The notes under the pieces are model-generated. The model saw only the letters and a program-made list of their open reading frames with translations. It was not told the DNA's origin and did not search any database. Below are positions 17,947 through 29,692 of a stretch of DNA of 64,000 nucleotides, piece by piece; position 1 is the stretch's first letter, and each line of letters opens with the position of its first letter. The position numbers and the translations under genes were made by a program. Origin of the DNA: Sinorhizobium kostiense (lineage in GTDB: Bacteria; Pseudomonadota; Alphaproteobacteria; Rhizobiales; Rhizobiaceae); assembly GCF_017874595.1 (NCBI RefSeq), contig NZ_JAGILA010000001.1, forward strand, positions 930,001-994,000, read 5' to 3'.

Positions 17947-19554
17947 ATGACGGTTTTGCGATCGCACATTTCGCCGTCCTCGGAGGAGTTCAAGGCGAAC
18001 CGTGCCGCGATGGCGCAGGCGATCTCGACGATCGAGGAGGCGGTGAGGGTGGCCGCCGCCGGAGGCGGGGAACAGGCGCGCGATCGTCACGTCAGTCGAG
18101 GCAAGCTCCTGCCGCGGGATCGGGTTGCGAACCTCATCGATCCGGGCACGCCCTTCCTCGAAATCGGCGCCACGGCCGGGCACGGCCTCTATAATGACGA
18201 TGCGCCGGCAGCGGGCCTGATCGCCGGCATCGGCCGCATTTCCGGCCGCGAATGCATGGTCGTTTGCAACGATCCGACCGTCAAGGGCGGCACCTACTAT
18301 CCCATGACGGTCAAGAAGCATTTGAGGGCACAGGAGATTGCCGCCGAGAACCGGCTGCCATGTGTCTATCTTGTCGATTCCGGCGGTGCGAACCTGCCGA
18401 ACCAGGACGAGGTCTTTCCGGACCGCGATCACTTCGGCCGCATCTTCTACAACCAGGCGAACATGTCGGCGGCGGGCATTCCCCAGATCGCGGTGGTCAT
18501 GGGGTCCTGCACGGCAGGCGGTGCCTATGTGCCCGCCATGTCCGACGAGACGATCATTGTCGAAGGCCAAGGCACCATTTTTCTCGGCGGCCCGCCGCTC
18601 GTGCGCGCGGCGACGGGCGAGGTCGTTTCGGCCGAGGATCTCGGCGGCGCCGACGTGCATACGCGCCTCTCGGGCGTCGCCGACCATCTCGCGCGGGACG
18701 ACGCGCATGCGCTGGCGCTCGCCCGCCGGGTGGTCTCGACCCTGAACCGCGAGAAGCCGTCCTCGGTGGACCTGCGGGAGCCGGAGCCGCCTCTCTACGA
18801 TCCGGATGAAATCTCCGGTATCGTTCCGGCCGATCTCAGGACGCCCTATGAAATCCGCGAGGTCATCGCCCGTATCGTCGACGGCTCGCGCTTCGACGAG
18901 TTCAAGGCGCGCTTCGGCACCACGCTCGTCTGCGGCTTCGCTCATGTCCACGGCATGCCCGTAGGCCTCGTCGCCAACAATGGCGTTCTGTTCTCCGAGT
19001 CGGCGCTTAAAGGCGCGCATTTCATCGAACTCTGCGCCCAACGCGGGATTCCGCTCGTATTCCTGCAAAACATCACCGGGTTCATGGTTGGGCGCAAATA
19101 CGAGACCGAGGGCATCGCCAAGCACGGCGCCAAGCTGGTGACGGCAGTCGCGACGGTAAAGGTGCCGAAGATCACTCTCCTTGTCGGCGGCTCCTTCGGC
19201 GCCGGCAATTACGGCATGTGCGGGCGGGCTTTCTCGCCGCGTTTTCTCTGGACATGGCCGAACAGCCGCATCTCGGTCATGGGCGGCGAGCAGGCGGCCG
19301 GCGTCCTCTCTACCGTGCGCGGCGAGGCATTGAGGCGGGCTGGCACGCCCTGGAGCGAAGAGGAGGAGGCACGATTTCGCAAGCCCGTGCTCGACCTTTT
19401 CGAGCGGCAGAGCCACCCGCTCTACGCTTCGGCACGCCTTTGGGACGACGGCGTCATCGACCCGCGCAAAAGCCGCGAGGTGCTGGCACTATCGCTCTCG
19501 GCCACACTCAATGCGCCGACCGAGGAGACGCGGTTCGGTTTGTTCAGGATGTGA
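17947..19554 (+). CDS. mccB: Methylcrotonyl-CoA carboxylase, carboxyltransferase (beta) subunit
   Basis: 535 residues with a two-part carboxyltransferase (crotonase-superfamily) fold. The N-terminal half has [20 protein letters not shown] and [16 protein letters not shown]. The C-terminal half has [19 protein letters not shown] and [20 protein letters not shown], which are diagnostic for MCC rather than propionyl-CoA carboxylase. It transfers carboxyl from biotin on the MccA subunit to 3-methylcrotonyl-CoA, giving 3-methylglutaconyl-CoA. Length is normal. It starts 38 bp after ivd and is followed by the alpha subunit after 79 bp. Confidence 0.94.
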   Translation: MTVLRSHISPSSEEFKANRAAMAQAISTIEEAVRVAAAGGGEQARDRHVSRGKLLPRDRVANLIDPGTPFLEIGATAGHGLYNDDAPAAGLIAGIGRISGRECMVVCNDPTVKGGTYYPMTVKKHLRAQEIAAENRLPCVYLVDSGGANLPNQDEVFPDRDHFGRIFYNQANMSAAGIPQIAVVMGSCTAGGAYVPAMSDETIIVEGQGTIFLGGPPLVRAATGEVVSAEDLGGADVHTRLSGVADHLARDDAHALALARRVVSTLNREKPSSVDLREPEPPLYDPDEISGIVPADLRTPYEIREVIARIVDGSRFDEFKARFGTTLVCGFAHVHGMPVGLVANNGVLFSESALKGAHFIELCAQRGIPLVFLQNITGFMVGRKYETEGIAKHGAKLVTAVATVKVPKITLLVGGSFGAGNYGMCGRAFSPRFLWTWPNSRISVMGGEQAAGVLSTVRGEALRRAGTPWSEEEEARFRKPVLDLFERQSHPLYASARLWDDGVIDPRKSREVLALSLSATLNAPTEETRFGLFRM

Positions 19555-19633
19555 ACCGGCAAGAATGAGGGCTTTGGATGAAGCTCATCCGAAGGAGAAG
19601 GGTTGGCTGCCGAGTGAAGCGGAAGAGAGGCGC

Positions 19634-21618
<1,985 letters not shown>

Positions 21619-21622
<4 letters not shown>

Positions 21623-22488
21623 CTTCGGAGGAGTTCGACAGGGTCACGATCGTCGAAGTAGCGCCGCGGGACGGACTTCAGAATGAGGCTCGATTAGTGG
21701 ATACGGCCGACAAGATCAGGCTCGTTGATCTGCTTTCCGATTGCGGTTACGAGCGGATCGAGGTAACGAGCTTCGTCAGCCCCCGCTGGGTGCCGCAAAT
21801 GGCCGATGCACCGGCAGTGATGGCGGGCATCGCACGGCATTTCGGCACGCGCTACGCTGCGTTGACCCCCAATATGCGTGGCTTTGAAGCGGCGATTGCT
21901 GCTGGGGCCGACGAGGTAGCGATTTTCGCCTCCGCTTCCGAAAGCTTCTCCCAAAAGAACATCAATTGTTCGATCGCCGAGAGTATCGAGCGGTTTCGAC
22001 CCGTCGCCGAGGCGGCCCACAACCGCCGCGTACCGCTGCGCGGCTATGTGAGCTGCGTCGTCGAATGCCCCTATGACGGAGTTATTGCGCCGCAGGCCAC
22101 CGCACGCGTCGCGCGGCTTCTCGCCGATCTCGGCTGCTACGAGATCAGCCTTGGCGACACGATCGGACGCGGCACGCCGGAGGCCGTGGACGCGATGCTC
22201 GCGGCAGTGCTCGGCGATATCGCCGCAACGAAGCTTGCCGGACACTTCCATGATACGTCGGGCCGGGCACTCGACAATATCGCTGTCGCGCTCGAACGCG
22301 GGCTGCGCGCATTCGATTCATCCGTGGGCGGCCTCGGCGGCTGCCCCTATGCGCCGGGAGCGGCCGGCAATGTCGATACGGTCGCGGTAAACGCCTTTCT
22401 GCGGGAAAGCGGATTTGTAACCGGGCTCGACGAGGATAAACTCGAGCGTGCTGCAGCCTTCGCCCGGTCCTTGAGGAGGGCGGGATGA
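21619..22488 (+). CDS. Hydroxymethylglutaryl-CoA lyase
   Basis: 289-residue TIM-barrel lyase that splits HMG-CoA to acetyl-CoA and acetoacetate, the last step of leucine degradation. Motifs include VEVAPRDGLQNEARLV (metal aspartate and substrate arginine), the metal histidines in LAGHFHDTSGRALDN, and the catalytic cysteine in GGLGGCPYAPGAAGN. Translationally coupled to both neighbours by 4-bp overlaps. Confidence 0.94.
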
Positions 22489-23270
22489 CATACGACACGA
22501 TTCGCCATGCCGTCGACGCACGCGGTGTCGCCCGGCTGACGCTTACCCGTCCGGAAAGGCACAACGCTCTTTCCGCCACGATGATCCACGAACTCACCGA
22601 TGCCGCGGCTCGGCTGGGCTCCGATCAGAGGGTGCGGGCGGTCGTTCTCGATGCCGAAGGGAAGAGCTTCTGCGCCGGCGGTGATCTCGCGTGGATGCGC
22701 GAGCAGTTCAGCGGCGACAGGCAAGCACGGATCGCCGAGGCAACGCGGCTGGCCCTGATGTTCAAGGCGCTGAATGAAATGCCGAAACCGCTGGTCGCGC
22801 GTGTCCATGGCAATGTCTTCGGCGGCGGCGTCGGGCTGATCAGCGTCTGCGACGCTGTGATCGCATCGGAGGGAGTGAAGTTCGGCTTGACGGAAACACG
22901 GCTGGGGCTGATCCCGGCCACCATCAGTCCTTACGTCGTTGCCCGCATCGGCGAGGGCAGGGCGCGGCCACTCTTCATGTCGGCGCGGCTTTTCGACGTG
23001 TGTGAGGCGAAGGCCCTGGGGTTGGTGACGGCAGTCGTCGCCGCCGATAAGGTGGACGCTGCCATCGATGCGGAGGTGGCCACCTATTTCGCCGCCGCCC
23101 CTGGCGCCGCCGGTCGGGCCAAGCGGCTGGCCCGCTCGCTCGGTGCCCCCATCACCGATGCCGTCATTGCCGCAACCATCGAGCAGCTTGCCGACACCTG
23201 GGAGACGGAGGAAGCCCGCGAAGGCGTCTCCGCCTTCTTCGAACGCCGCGAACCGTCCTGGCGCGCCTGA
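22485..23270 (+). CDS. Methylglutaconyl-CoA hydratase (enoyl-CoA hydratase family)
   Basis: 261-residue crotonase-family protein. The CoA-binding segment is SFCAGGDLAWMREQFSGD, and the oxyanion-hole loop is VHGNVFGGGVGLISVCD. Within this operon it is the hydratase that converts 3-methylglutaconyl-CoA to HMG-CoA, between the carboxylase and the lyase. The assignment of substrate relies on the operon; sequence alone says enoyl-CoA hydratase. It is the last gene, followed by a 73-bp gap that carries the promoter of the toxin-antitoxin pair. Confidence 0.88.
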   Translation: MTYDTIRHAVDARGVARLTLTRPERHNALSATMIHELTDAAARLGSDQRVRAVVLDAEGKSFCAGGDLAWMREQFSGDRQARIAEATRLALMFKALNEMPKPLVARVHGNVFGGGVGLISVCDAVIASEGVKFGLTETRLGLIPATISPYVVARIGEGRARPLFMSARLFDVCEAKALGLVTAVVAADKVDAAIDAEVATYFAAAPGAAGRAKRLARSLGAPITDAVIAATIEQLADTWETEEAREGVSAFFERREPSWRA

Positions 23271-23290
23271 TTGCTGCTTGAAATGGGCAG

Positions 23291-23326
23291 GGTTTGATCT
23301 TATTTTAATAGCCATCCGATCAAACC
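23291..23326 (+). promoter_or_regulatory. Inverted repeat, probable operator of the Xre-RES toxin-antitoxin genes
   Basis: A perfect 9-bp dyad, ggtttgatc (23291-23299) and gatcaaacc (23318-23326), flanks an AT-rich core with a -10-like TATTTT. It ends 17 bp before the antitoxin start. Antitoxins of this family normally repress their own operon through such inverted repeats. Confidence 0.6.
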
Positions 23327-23343
23327 ATGTCCGAGTTGTGCTC

Positions 23344-23715
23344 ATGATGGCTGTCGATTTCGAGATTCCCGCAGCGCGGTTCGGCGAAGGCCATTCCCCG
23401 TACCTCTCGGCGCGCCTCGTCGCCGACCGGCTGGGTGTGACGCTTGCGGAACTCGCCAAGCTGATCGGCGTCGCGCGTAATACGCTGACGGCCAAGTCCG
23501 GCGCGCGCAAGGTCGACAATGCGCTAAGCAGCGTCGTCCGCATTCTTGCGATGGCTTCCGAGATGGCCGGCGACGAAGCCCGCGCCGTCATCTGGTTCAA
23601 GCACCAGCCGATTCCCGGCTGGGCCGGTAAAACCGCCTATGATCTGGTCGGCGAGGGCAAGGCCGACAAGGTGCTTGCCTATCTCGAGTCCGTTCGCGCC
23701 GGCGTCTACGCCTAG
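23344..23715 (+). CDS. Xre/MbcA/ParS-type antitoxin (DUF2384 toxin-binding domain)
   Basis: 123 residues. An N-terminal HTH-like part (LVADRLGVTLAELAKLIGVA) is followed by the toxin-binding domain, recognised by AVIWFKHQPIPGWAGKTAYDLVGEGKADKVL (residues about 85-115, quoted here as the joined family signature). The start is one of two adjacent ATGs (23344, 23347). It neutralises the RES-domain toxin encoded next and should autoregulate the pair through the dyad at 23291-23326. The stop codon TAG (23713-23715) runs into the repeat at 23715-23759. Confidence 0.88.
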   Translation: MMAVDFEIPAARFGEGHSPYLSARLVADRLGVTLAELAKLIGVARNTLTAKSGARKVDNALSSVVRILAMASEMAGDEARAVIWFKHQPIPGWAGKTAYDLVGEGKADKVLAYLESVRAGVYA

Positions 23716-23759
23716 AGCGGGATGGCAAGGGTAAGCGGTATTCCGCACGCATCCCGCTC
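23715..23759. repeat. Rhizobial intergenic palindromic repeat, copy A
   Basis: Arms gagcgggatg (23715-23724) and catcccgctc (23750-23759) form a perfect 10-bp stem. The loop contains a smaller gcgg/ccgc stem (gcggtattccgc). It shares its layout (gcgggatg, then aag-gt-gcggt-ttcc, then the returning arm) with copy B at 35898-35946. The repeat sits between antitoxin and toxin genes and touches the antitoxin stop codon. Confidence 0.7.
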
Positions 23760-23787
23760 CAATTCAGAGCCAACGCCGGGCGAGCCG

Positions 23788-24279
23788 ATGGAGCTCTGGC
23801 GGGCCTTCGTGCCACGATGGGCGCATATGCCGCTCTCCGGCGACGGTGCCGCGCGCTTCGGCGGCCGATGGAATCCCGCCGGTACGCCGACGATCTATGC
23901 CGCGCGTGAGCTTTCGACCGCCTGGGCGGAATACAACCAGGGCTTCGTCCAGCACCCGGCGCTCATCGTGAGGCTCGAACTGCGGGACGCGAAGCTTGCG
24001 GACCTGACCGACGCCGGCGTGCTCGCCGAACTGGGGCTTGAGGAGTGCATTCACCGCTGCGAATGGCGTCATGAGCTCGATCGGGGCGAGGTGCCAACGA
24101 CGCACAAGGTGCACGCCGACCTCATCGCTCGCAAGTTCCACGGCGTGATCTACCCCTCCTTCATGTCGCCGGGTGGCACCTGCGTCGCACTCTGGCGCTG
24201 GAACGGCAAGAATGGACCGAGGCTGGATGTCATCGACCCCGAGGGCCGGCTGCCGAAATCGCCCGCGTCGTGGCTGTAG
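23788..24279 (+). CDS. RES-domain toxin (ParT-like ADP-ribosylating toxin family)
   Basis: 163 residues from ATG 23788 (MELWRAFVPRWAHMPLSGDG). An in-frame ATG at 23722 lies inside the palindromic repeat and adds residues without homology. The R-E-S residues are visible in order: ARFGGRWNPAGTPTIYAAREL with the arginine and the STAWAE segment, and YPSFMSPGGTCVALW near the C-terminus. RES toxins are known to deplete NAD+ or modify phosphoribosyl pyrophosphate synthetase. Paired with the Xre/DUF2384 antitoxin upstream; 72 bp separates the two genes, more than usual, because the repeat lies between them. Confidence 0.88.
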   Translation: MELWRAFVPRWAHMPLSGDGAARFGGRWNPAGTPTIYAARELSTAWAEYNQGFVQHPALIVRLELRDAKLADLTDAGVLAELGLEECIHRCEWRHELDRGEVPTTHKVHADLIARKFHGVIYPSFMSPGGTCVALWRWNGKNGPRLDVIDPEGRLPKSPASWL

Positions 24280-24347
24280 CACCGGCTGTCGTTTGAGGGT
24301 GACGAATGACGGGGGAGAGCAAGATGCTCGTCTGCAGGCGCAGCCCT

Positions 24348-25454
24348 TCAGGTACCCGTCGGCGCTAGTTCGATCCCCGACGATTGCGCCTGCACCGATC
24401 CTCGAGCCACGTCGCCCGCCCCACGGTAGAGTTTCCATCTGGTCGGCCGGAACGCAACGCGGCTGTGGTCGGTCGATGAGGCGCGCTCTGGAGGCAGTTC
24501 TATCTCGACCGGAGGTTGCGTCCTGCCAAGGCTGACTTCCAGGTGCCGTGTGCCTGCCACGCGTCGGCCCGCCGTGACGAGGCCGGCCAGGCAGCCGCAG
24601 CCATCGACGAGTTCGATATCATGCGGGCGGAAATAAAGGGTCGCCGGCCCGTCCGGCTCGCTCGCGGCGCGCAGGCCGATCGGGCGGTCCTCGAACCAGA
24701 TCTCGCCCCTCGAGAGCGTCACGTCGAGACAGTTCGACTGGCCGATGAAGCCGTAGACGAAGGGAGAGACCGGGTGGTCGTAGATGTCGTCGGGCGTGCC
24801 CACCTGTTCGATCGCCCCCTTGCTCATCACCACGACGCGGTCGGCGAGTTCCAGCGCTTCCTCCTGGTCGTGGGTGACGAAGACGGTCGTGTGGCCAGTG
24901 CGATCGTGGATTTCGCGCAGCCATTTGCGAAGCTCTTTGCGCACCTGCGCGTCGAGCGCGCCGAAAGGCTCGTCGAGCAGCAGCACGTTGGGCTCGACCG
25001 CCATCGCGCGGGCGAGCGCCACACGCTGCCGTTGCCCGCCGGAAAGCTGGGCGGGATAACGCTTTTCCAGCCCTGAGAGCTGCACCAGTTCCAAGAGGTC
25101 GAGTGCCCGGCGCCGGATCTCGGCGGCCTGCGGCCTCCTGTTGGCGGGCCTGACGTTGAGCCCGAAGGAGACGTTGTCGAGCACCGTCATGTGGCGGAAC
25201 AGCGCGTAGTGCTGGAAGACGAAGCCGATATTGCGCTGCTGCACGCTCTTTTTCGAGGCATCTTCGTCGCCGAAGAAGATCGTGCCTTCGGTCGGGCTCT
25301 CGAGACCGGCGATGAGCCTCAATAGCGTCGTCTTGCCCGAGCCGGAGGGGCCGAGCAGGGCGACCAGCTCACCGGAACGAATGTCGAGCGAGACGTCTTC
25401 GAGCGCCGGGTAGCGGCCGAATTCCTTGCGTATGTTCTGGACGCGGACTTCCAT
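24348..25454 (-). CDS. cysA: Sulfate/thiosulfate ABC importer, ATP-binding subunit
   Basis: About 368 residues from ATG 25454 ([20 protein letters not shown]); an ATG six codons further upstream is also in frame. Walker A is GPSGSGKTT near 34-42, signature LSGGQRQR and Walker [18 protein letters not shown]-like region follows, and the subfamily-typical [20 protein letters not shown] is present. The C-terminal 20 residues (after KLYRGAG) look non-conserved. It is the last gene of the minus-strand sulfate operon. Confidence 0.92.
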   Translation of the reverse strand: MEVRVQNIRKEFGRYPALEDVSLDIRSGELVALLGPSGSGKTTLLRLIAGLESPTEGTIFFGDEDASKKSVQQRNIGFVFQHYALFRHMTVLDNVSFGLNVRPANRRPQAAEIRRRALDLLELVQLSGLEKRYPAQLSGGQRQRVALARAMAVEPNVLLLDEPFGALDAQVRKELRKWLREIHDRTGHTTVFVTHDQEEALELADRVVVMSKGAIEQVGTPDDIYDHPVSPFVYGFIGQSNCLDVTLSRGEIWFEDRPIGLRAASEPDGPATLYFRPHDIELVDGCGCLAGLVTAGRRVAGTRHLEVSLGRTQPPVEIELPPERASSTDHSRVAFRPTRWKLYRGAGDVARGSVQAQSSGIELAPTGT

Positions 25455-25468
25455 GATCATGGATCCTT

Positions 25469-26356
25469 TCAATGCCTGCGGCTGGCAGCGATCTCGTCGC
25501 TATAGCGAAGTTCAAGAGCCGTCTTCAGGACGAGCGTCGCCAGCGCCAGCAGCGCAAGGAGCGCCGCCACCGCGAAGGCGGCAACGAAGTTGTACTCATT
25601 GTAGAGGATCTCGACCTGCAGCGGCATCGTGTTGGTCTCACCGCGGATATGGCCGGAGACGACGGAGACGGCGCCGAACTCGCCCATCGCGCGGGCATTG
25701 CAGAGTAGCACGCCGTAGAGCAGGCCCCATTTGATGTTCGGCAGCGTCACGTGCCAGAAGGTCTGCCAGCCGGTGGCCCCGAGCGACCGTGCGGCTTCTT
25801 CATCGCTCGTGCCCTGTTCCTGCATCAGCGGGATCAACTCGCGCGCGACAAAGGGGAAGGTCACGAAGACGGTCGCGAGGACAAGGCCGGGCACCGCAAA
25901 GAGGATCTGGACCCCGTAGCTCTGGAGGATGGGGCCAAGAGCGCTGTTGGCACCGAAGAGCAGCACGAAGACGAGACCCGAAATGACGGGTGAGACCGAA
26001 AATGGCAGGTCGATCAGCGTCGTCAGGAAGGCCTTGCCCTTGAACTCGAATTTGGCGATCGCCCAGGCGGCGGCCACGCCGAAGACAAGGTTGAGCGGAA
26101 CGGCGATCCCCGCGACCGTCAGCGTCAGCAGGATGGCCGAAAAGGTCTCGGGGTCGCCGAGCGCGGCAAGGAACTCGCCCGCGCCTTTTCGGAACGCCTC
26201 GATGAAGACGGTGCCGAGAGGCAGGAGCAGGAAAAGACCGACGAAGCCGAGGGCGAGAGCAATGAGAGTCGCCCGGGCGAGGCGCGTCTCGGAGGTTGCC
26301 GCCCCGACGGGAGTGGAAGGCGCCGAGGTCGGCGTCGGACCGATGTCAAGCGCCAT
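25469..26356 (-). CDS. cysW: Sulfate ABC importer, permease CysW
   Basis: 295-residue inner-membrane permease with six membrane segments. The coupling loop is [20 protein letters not shown], and the CysW-typical stretch [20 protein letters not shown] is present. It overlaps the CysT stop by 11 bp and is followed by cysA after 14 bp. Confidence 0.93.
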   Translation of the reverse strand: MALDIGPTPTSAPSTPVGAATSETRLARATLIALALGFVGLFLLLPLGTVFIEAFRKGAGEFLAALGDPETFSAILLTLTVAGIAVPLNLVFGVAAAWAIAKFEFKGKAFLTTLIDLPFSVSPVISGLVFVLLFGANSALGPILQSYGVQILFAVPGLVLATVFVTFPFVARELIPLMQEQGTSDEEAARSLGATGWQTFWHVTLPNIKWGLLYGVLLCNARAMGEFGAVSVVSGHIRGETNTMPLQVEILYNEYNFVAAFAVAALLALLALATLVLKTALELRYSDEIAASRRH

Positions 26357-27203
26357 TGCTGTATCTCCGTCTGCTCCAGGATTGGATGGTGTTGATGACC
26401 AGAAGCATCAGGAAGGAGAGAAACAACATGACCGTGGCGATAGCGGTTGCCGCGGCGTAATTGAACTCCTCCAGCCGGATGACGATCAGCAAGGGTGCGA
26501 TCTCGGACACATAGGGGAGGTTGCCGGCGATGAAGATGACGGATCCGTATTCGCCGACGCCGCGGGCAAAGGCGAGCGCAAAGCCGGTCAGCCCCGCGGG
26601 CAGCAGGCCCGGCAGCAGCACCCGCGTGATCGTCTGGAGGCGATTGGCGCCGAGGGTTGCGGCCGCTTCCTCGACCTCCTTGTCGATCTCCTCCATCACC
26701 GGCTGCACAGTCCGGACCACAAAGGGGAGGCCGACGAAGACGAGGGCTACGACAATGCCGGCCGGCGTGAAGGCGATCTTGATGCCGAGCGGCTCGAGCA
26801 GCGAGCCGATCCAGCCGTTCGGCGCGTAAAGCGTCGTGAGCGCGATGCCCGCGACCGCGGTCGGCAGCGCAAAGGGCAGGTCCACCATGGCATCGATCAC
26901 CCGCTTCCCCGGGAACCGGTAGCGCACGAGCACCCAGGCGAGAATGACGCCGAAGACAAGGTTGACGATCGCGGCGACGAAAGCCGTGCCGAAGCTGATG
27001 GCCAACGCATTCACGGTGCGTTCGTCGAAAGCCAGCGCGAAGAAATTCGCCCATCCAAGACCGCTGGAGCGCCAGAGCAGGCCGGAAATCGGAATAAGAA
27101 CGATGAGTGTGAGCCAGGTCAGCGTGACGCCGAGCGCCAGTCCGAAGCCCGGAATGACGCTTGGTTGCCGCGACTGCCAGCGTATGCGTGCGCGAGGTGC
27201 CAT
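26346..27203 (-). CDS. cysT: Sulfate ABC importer, permease CysT (CysU)
   Basis: 285 residues, six membrane segments. The coupling loop is [20 protein letters not shown], and the CysT-typical [20 protein letters not shown] is present. It begins 6 bp after the binding-protein gene and pairs with CysW. Together with the other three genes it imports sulfate (and possibly thiosulfate) for cysteine synthesis. Confidence 0.93.
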   Translation of the reverse strand: MAPRARIRWQSRQPSVIPGFGLALGVTLTWLTLIVLIPISGLLWRSSGLGWANFFALAFDERTVNALAISFGTAFVAAIVNLVFGVILAWVLVRYRFPGKRVIDAMVDLPFALPTAVAGIALTTLYAPNGWIGSLLEPLGIKIAFTPAGIVVALVFVGLPFVVRTVQPVMEEIDKEVEEAAATLGANRLQTITRVLLPGLLPAGLTGFALAFARGVGEYGSVIFIAGNLPYVSEIAPLLIVIRLEEFNYAAATAIATVMLFLSFLMLLVINTIQSWSRRRYSNGA

Positions 27204-27209
27204 GGCTTG

Positions 27210-28235
27210 TTATCGACCCGGCTTGTAGATCTGGTCGAAGATCCCGCCGTCGGCGAAGAATTTCGACTGGGCTTCCTTCCAGCCACCGAAGTCGTCGATC
27301 GTGACGAGCTTCACATCGGCGAAGCGGGCGATGTCCTCAGGATCGGCGGCGTCCGGCTTGAACGGGCGATAGTAGTGCTTGGCCACGATCTTCTGCCCGG
27401 CATCGCTGTAGAGATAGTTGAGATAGGCATCCGCCACCTTGCGCGTACCCTTGGCGTCGACATTGCCGTCGACCAGCGCGACCGACGGCTCGGCCTTGAT
27501 CGAAATCGAGGGGGTGACGATGTCGAAATTGTCCGGGCCGAGTTCCTCGAGAGAAAGAAAAGCCTCGTTCTCCCAGGCGAGCAGCACGTCGCCAAGGCCG
27601 CGCTGAACGAAGGTGGTCGTCGCTCCTCTTGCGCCGGTGTCGAGCACCGGAACGTGCTTGAAGAGCTCGCCCACATATTCCTGCGCCTTGGCCTCATTGC
27701 CATTGTTGGCGTCGCGGGCCCAGGCCCAGGCTGCGAGGAAGTTCCAGCGGGCGCCGCCGGAGGTCTTAGGGTTCGGCGTGATAACCTGGATGTCGTCGCG
27801 GATGAGATCGCCCCAGTCCTTGATACCCTTCGGGTTGCCCTTGCGAACCAGAAAGACGATCGTCGAGGTATAGGGCGCGCTGTTGTTATCCAGGCGGGTT
27901 TTCCAGCCGGCCGGGATCTTGCCGGTCGCTGCGGCGATTGCGTCGATATCGGCTTCGAGCGCGAGCGTCACGACGTCCGCCGCAAGCCCGTCGATGACGG
28001 AACGGGCCTGCTTGCCCGATCCGCCATGGGAGGTTTGGATCGTCACAGTCTCCCCTGTGTCGGTCTTCCATTTCTCGGCAAAGGCTGCGTTGAAGTCCTT
28101 GTAGAGCTCCCGCGTCGGATCATAGGACACGTTGAGTATCGTCGTATCCGCTTGCGCGAGGCCGATGGAGCCAAGCTGCATGCTTCCGATTACAAGCGCC
28201 AATTTCAGTATTCCGGCAAATCCGTTCGAGCTCAT
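27210..28235 (-). CDS. Sulfate-binding protein, periplasmic
   Basis: 341 residues with a signal peptide ending near AQA-DT (residue about 29). The mature start, ILNVSYDPTRELYKDFNAAF, and the sulfate-pocket segment SHGGSGKQARSVIDGLAADV are diagnostic of Sbp/CysP proteins. The ribosome-binding site (ggaggt) is strong. It is the first gene of the cys operon. Whether it prefers sulfate or thiosulfate (Sbp or CysP) cannot be told here. Confidence 0.92.
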   Translation of the reverse strand: MSSNGFAGILKLALVIGSMQLGSIGLAQADTTILNVSYDPTRELYKDFNAAFAEKWKTDTGETVTIQTSHGGSGKQARSVIDGLAADVVTLALEADIDAIAAATGKIPAGWKTRLDNNSAPYTSTIVFLVRKGNPKGIKDWGDLIRDDIQVITPNPKTSGGARWNFLAAWAWARDANNGNEAKAQEYVGELFKHVPVLDTGARGATTTFVQRGLGDVLLAWENEAFLSLEELGPDNFDIVTPSISIKAEPSVALVDGNVDAKGTRKVADAYLNYLYSDAGQKIVAKHYYRPFKPDAADPEDIARFADVKLVTIDDFGGWKEAQSKFFADGGIFDQIYKPGR

Positions 28236-28270
28236 CTCGACCTCCGTTGTTTGCCGGATAAACTATCAAT

Positions 28271-28282
28271 TTAGTAGACTAA
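28271..28282. promoter_or_regulatory. Dyad in the sulfate-operon leader
   Basis: ttagt-ag-actaa, embedded in an AT-rich patch 35-50 bp upstream of the binding-protein start on the minus strand. It partly overlaps a second imperfect dyad (ctatcaa-t-ttagtag). Placement fits a LysR-type (CysB/Cbl-like) site or the core promoter. No riboswitch fold was recognised. Confidence 0.3.
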
Positions 28283-28474
28283 TACAACGCAAAGCCGTGA
28301 CGCCTCGGCGCCGGTTTGCGAAAATCTCTGTCCTCCTATCAGGATTTTTGGAAATTCGTTTCCGCTCCTCGCGAGCGTCACCCGGCAGATAGGGCGACGA
28401 TCCTCGAAACAGCGCTAACATATTCCAGTTGGCGGGGCACTGTGCCTTGAACAGGCGGCGGGCACGTGAGAACT

Positions 28475-29533
28475 CTACAGAACCCGGCCACGTGCCGCTA
28501 CGGCCCATTTCTCCCTCGGGGTGCCACCCTCCAGTATATGCACGGCATCAACCATGTTGGTGACCACACAAGCATGGTTCGGTACGATGCGGACCTGCTG
28601 GCCGACGACGAGGTCGATCGCCTCATCCGAGACGAGGCGGCCGTGCTCCTCGGAAAGCTGGTCGATGCGGATATCGTCGCGCCCGAGCACATGTCCGTAG
28701 CCGGCGAGGCCGAGAAGGTCGGATGTCAGCACCTTGCTGCCGGCGTCGATGATCGCCCTGTTCTTCGCCGAGACGGAAACGACGGTGGCAAGGACGGTCA
28801 GCGCGCAGTCATCCCACCTGGCGACGCCGCGGGCGACAAGCGAGCGGTCGTTGTAGATGTAGGTACCCGGCCGGTACTCAGTCGCGATGGGTGCGTCCGC
28901 CGCCTCCATCATGCTGGGTGTTCCGCCCGACGTAATCGAGGGCACCTCAAGGCCGTCCGCCTCGATCAGCCGCTTCGCCTCGCTCATGAAGGATTGCACC
29001 CGCGCAGCGGCGCCGACCGGCGGATAGGTCATCAAGCCCCCAAACCGCAATCCGGGAGCATCGACGACGCGGCGGGCTAGATCGGCTGCCTCGGCTGGTG
29101 TCGCGACACCACAGCGATCCGCACCGGTGTTGCATTCGACGAGTACGGTGAGCGGTCTTTCCGTATGGGCGAAGCGGGCGGACAGGCCGTCGATCACGAT
29201 CGTGTTGTCGGCCACGACGCTGAGCACCACCCGCTCGTTCAGCTTTTCGAGCCGCGCGAGTTTTTCCGCTCCGAGGATATTGTAGGTGATGAGCACGTCC
29301 TTGATGCGATTGCTGCCGTCGATCATGGCCTCCGCCTCAGAGACCTTCTGGCAGGTGATGCCGATTGCTCCCGCCTCGAGTTGCAGTTCGGCCATCTGCG
29401 GCAGCTTGTGCGTCTTGATATGCGGCCGCACCCGGATCCCGTGCTTGTCGGCATAGGCCTGAAAGGCGCGGACATTCCGCCGGGCTATGTCGAGATCGAC
29501 GAGTACGGCGGGGGTTTCGATCTGCAGAGTCAT
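28475..29533 (-). CDS. Fold-type III PLP enzyme, D-serine dehydratase / D-threonine aldolase family
   Basis: 352 residues from ATG 29533, preceded by aaggag; a GTG at 29542 is also in frame. The alanine-racemase-like N-terminal barrel has the PLP lysine in RPHIKTHKLPQ (about residue 40) and the phosphate-binding SGGTPSM. The C-terminal metal site is PNHACVVTN, an HxC pair like the zinc ligands of eukaryotic D-serine dehydratases. Expected reaction: D-serine to pyruvate and ammonia, or cleavage of a D-3-hydroxy amino acid. It is divergent from an amino-acid importer with RidA and IclR genes. RidA would clear the aminoacrylate such a dehydratase releases. Confidence 0.85.
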   Translation of the reverse strand: MTLQIETPAVLVDLDIARRNVRAFQAYADKHGIRVRPHIKTHKLPQMAELQLEAGAIGITCQKVSEAEAMIDGSNRIKDVLITYNILGAEKLARLEKLNERVVLSVVADNTIVIDGLSARFAHTERPLTVLVECNTGADRCGVATPAEAADLARRVVDAPGLRFGGLMTYPPVGAAARVQSFMSEAKRLIEADGLEVPSITSGGTPSMMEAADAPIATEYRPGTYIYNDRSLVARGVARWDDCALTVLATVVSVSAKNRAIIDAGSKVLTSDLLGLAGYGHVLGRDDIRIDQLSEEHGRLVSDEAIDLVVGQQVRIVPNHACVVTNMVDAVHILEGGTPREKWAVAARGRVL

Positions 29534-29585
29534 GGCCTCCACTCCTTCCTGAGCCAGCGAAGAACGCGAATCTTGCCGATCCCGC

Positions 29586-29615
29586 TTGACAAGTTATGGA
29601 CCGAGGCCTTTGATA
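29586..29615 (+). promoter_or_regulatory. Candidate promoter of the second amino-acid importer
   Basis: TTGACA at 29586-29591 and TTGATA at 29610-29615, 18-bp spacer, in the divergent region between the PLP-enzyme gene and the binding-protein gene. Consensus match only. Confidence 0.4.
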
Positions 29616-29640
29616 GGTCAATCCGATATTCAGGACGAAT

Positions 29641-29656
29641 GTCCACTATATTGGAC
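29641..29656. promoter_or_regulatory. Inverted repeat, candidate IclR operator
   Basis: gtcca-ctatat-tggac, an inverted repeat 26-45 bp downstream of the candidate -10 element and upstream of the binding-protein start. Binding here would block transcription of the importer. The regulator encoded at the end of this module (33168) is the obvious candidate. A related half-site (atggacc) lies at 29597-29602. Confidence 0.4.
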
Positions 29657-29692
29657 CAATAACCACAGGGAACCAGAATGGGGAGATCTCCG

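Noticed and set aside
25929..28274. A 781-codon open frame on the plus strand over the sulfate operon
   Set aside because: It is antisense to three well-recognised sulfate transport genes. Long mirror frames are expected at this GC content, and its translation resembles no family.
28236..28330. SAM or other sulfur riboswitch in the sulfate-operon leader
   Set aside because: The leader is short and I could not form a known SAM-riboswitch core; only a small dyad is present.
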